From assembly GCA_916048095.2 (NCBI GenBank), contig OU696585.1, positions 4,465,145 to 4,529,144 on the forward strand: a stretch of 64,000 bases of DNA. The letters run 5' to 3'. Numbering within the stretch: the stretch's first letter is position 1; the number at the start of each line of letters is the position of its first letter. The position numbers and the translations under genes were made by a program. Source of the stretch: Sacculina carcini (lineage: Eukaryota; Arthropoda; Thecostraca; Sacculinidae). The notes below the pieces were generated by a model that was not told the DNA's origin, ran no database searches, and saw only the letters and a program-made list of their open reading frames with translations. This document shows positions 63,560 to 64,000 of the stretch, one piece after another.

Positions 63560-63933
63560 TACCTGGTTGATCCTGCCAGTAATGATATGCTTGTGTTAAA
63601 GATTAAGCCATGCATGTATGAGTACATGCCGAACTAAGGTGAAACCGCGAATGGCTCATTAAATCAGTCATAATTTGATGGCCGATACTGTGATACATGG
63701 ATAACTGTGGTAATTCTAGAGCTAATACATGCAACCGAGACCTAGCCCGGCTCTTCGGGGTCGGCGGGTCGCTTTTATTGGCTGAAAACCGATGATGGTC
63801 GGGCGGCAACGCTCGGCTGTCGTTATCTGTTGAATCACAATAACAGTGCGTGGATCGTACGGTCTTGTACCGACGACGCGCTCTCTAAATGTCTGCCCTA
63901 TCAGCTGTCGACGGTTAGCTAGTGGCTGACCCT
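63560..63933 (+). rRNA. 18S rRNA, 5' end only (about 374 nt), copy 2
   Basis: Same start and same breakpoint as copy 1, offset by 4148 bp. The following 67 bases to the window end also equal those after copy 1, so the next repeat unit continues outside the window. Confidence 0.92.
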
Positions 63934-64000
63934 ATTCCCTATTCAATTCAATTACAATTAATATTCAAATCCCTACAACAATTCAATTCAATTGCAATGT

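Noticed and set aside
1-64000. CRISPR arrays, operons or bacterial genes
   Set aside because: No regular repeat-spacer arrays and no prokaryotic gene organisation; introns, SINEs, LINEs and 18S rRNA show a eukaryote.

Overview
This is a stretch of a repeat-rich eukaryotic, almost certainly animal, genome. The evidence is an 18S rRNA 5' end with the universal eukaryotic start, spliced exons of an ABCG (White-type) transporter, tRNA-derived SINEs, several clades of non-LTR retrotransposons (LINEs), Gypsy-type LTR retrotransposons and long-TIR DNA elements. I cannot name the species; the 18S start is divergent and the ORFs fit no organism I recognise.

Host genes are sparse. The clearest is the 3' end of a White/Scarlet-like ABCG transporter on the + strand: exons 2892-2982, 13907-14007 and 15129-15307, which splice in frame to a stop codon. 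The 10.9-kb intron between the first two is filled by nested transposons: an old Gypsy element C (3006-12931), whose 5' LTR was hit by a SINE (3152-3383) and by a younger Gypsy element B (3552-8053), followed by a LINE fragment.

15.9-20.1 kb is a graveyard of 5'-truncated CR1-like LINE fragments. 20.3-29.8 kb holds a full-length two-ORF LINE (minus strand) whose ORF2 is split by an intact Gypsy element A (22214-26941). Removing A and one copy of the 5-bp target duplication restores the reading frame exactly. 30.0-33.8 kb is a long-TIR non-autonomous DNA element with a 5'-truncated LINE in its terminus. 34.0-38.4 kb is intact Gypsy element D, inserted in the 3' tail of an I-type LINE. 41.7-46.0 kb is bounded by about 200-bp inverted repeats. 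46.0-53.0 kb is a second copy of the long-TIR element, again with a LINE (46039-51182, I-type) in the same spot of its terminus. 53-57 kb holds small remnants, including a short LTR with a tRNA-Trp-type primer site.

57.3-64.0 kb is ribosomal-DNA derived: intergenic-spacer repeats with promoter-like blocks, then two tandem copies (offset 4148 bp) of promoter + 5' ETS + only the first ~374 nt of 18S rRNA, separated by ~3 kb of non-rDNA spacer.

The most interesting signals are: (1) Gypsy elements B and D carry the same 12-nt site next to the LTR, complementary to the 5' end, not the 3' end, of eukaryotic tRNA-Ile; (2) both have a textbook -1 frameshift signal (G GGA AAC plus a hairpin, with different stem sequences); (3) two unrelated LINEs inserted at the same position of the long-TIR element's tip; (4) the repeated truncated rDNA units.
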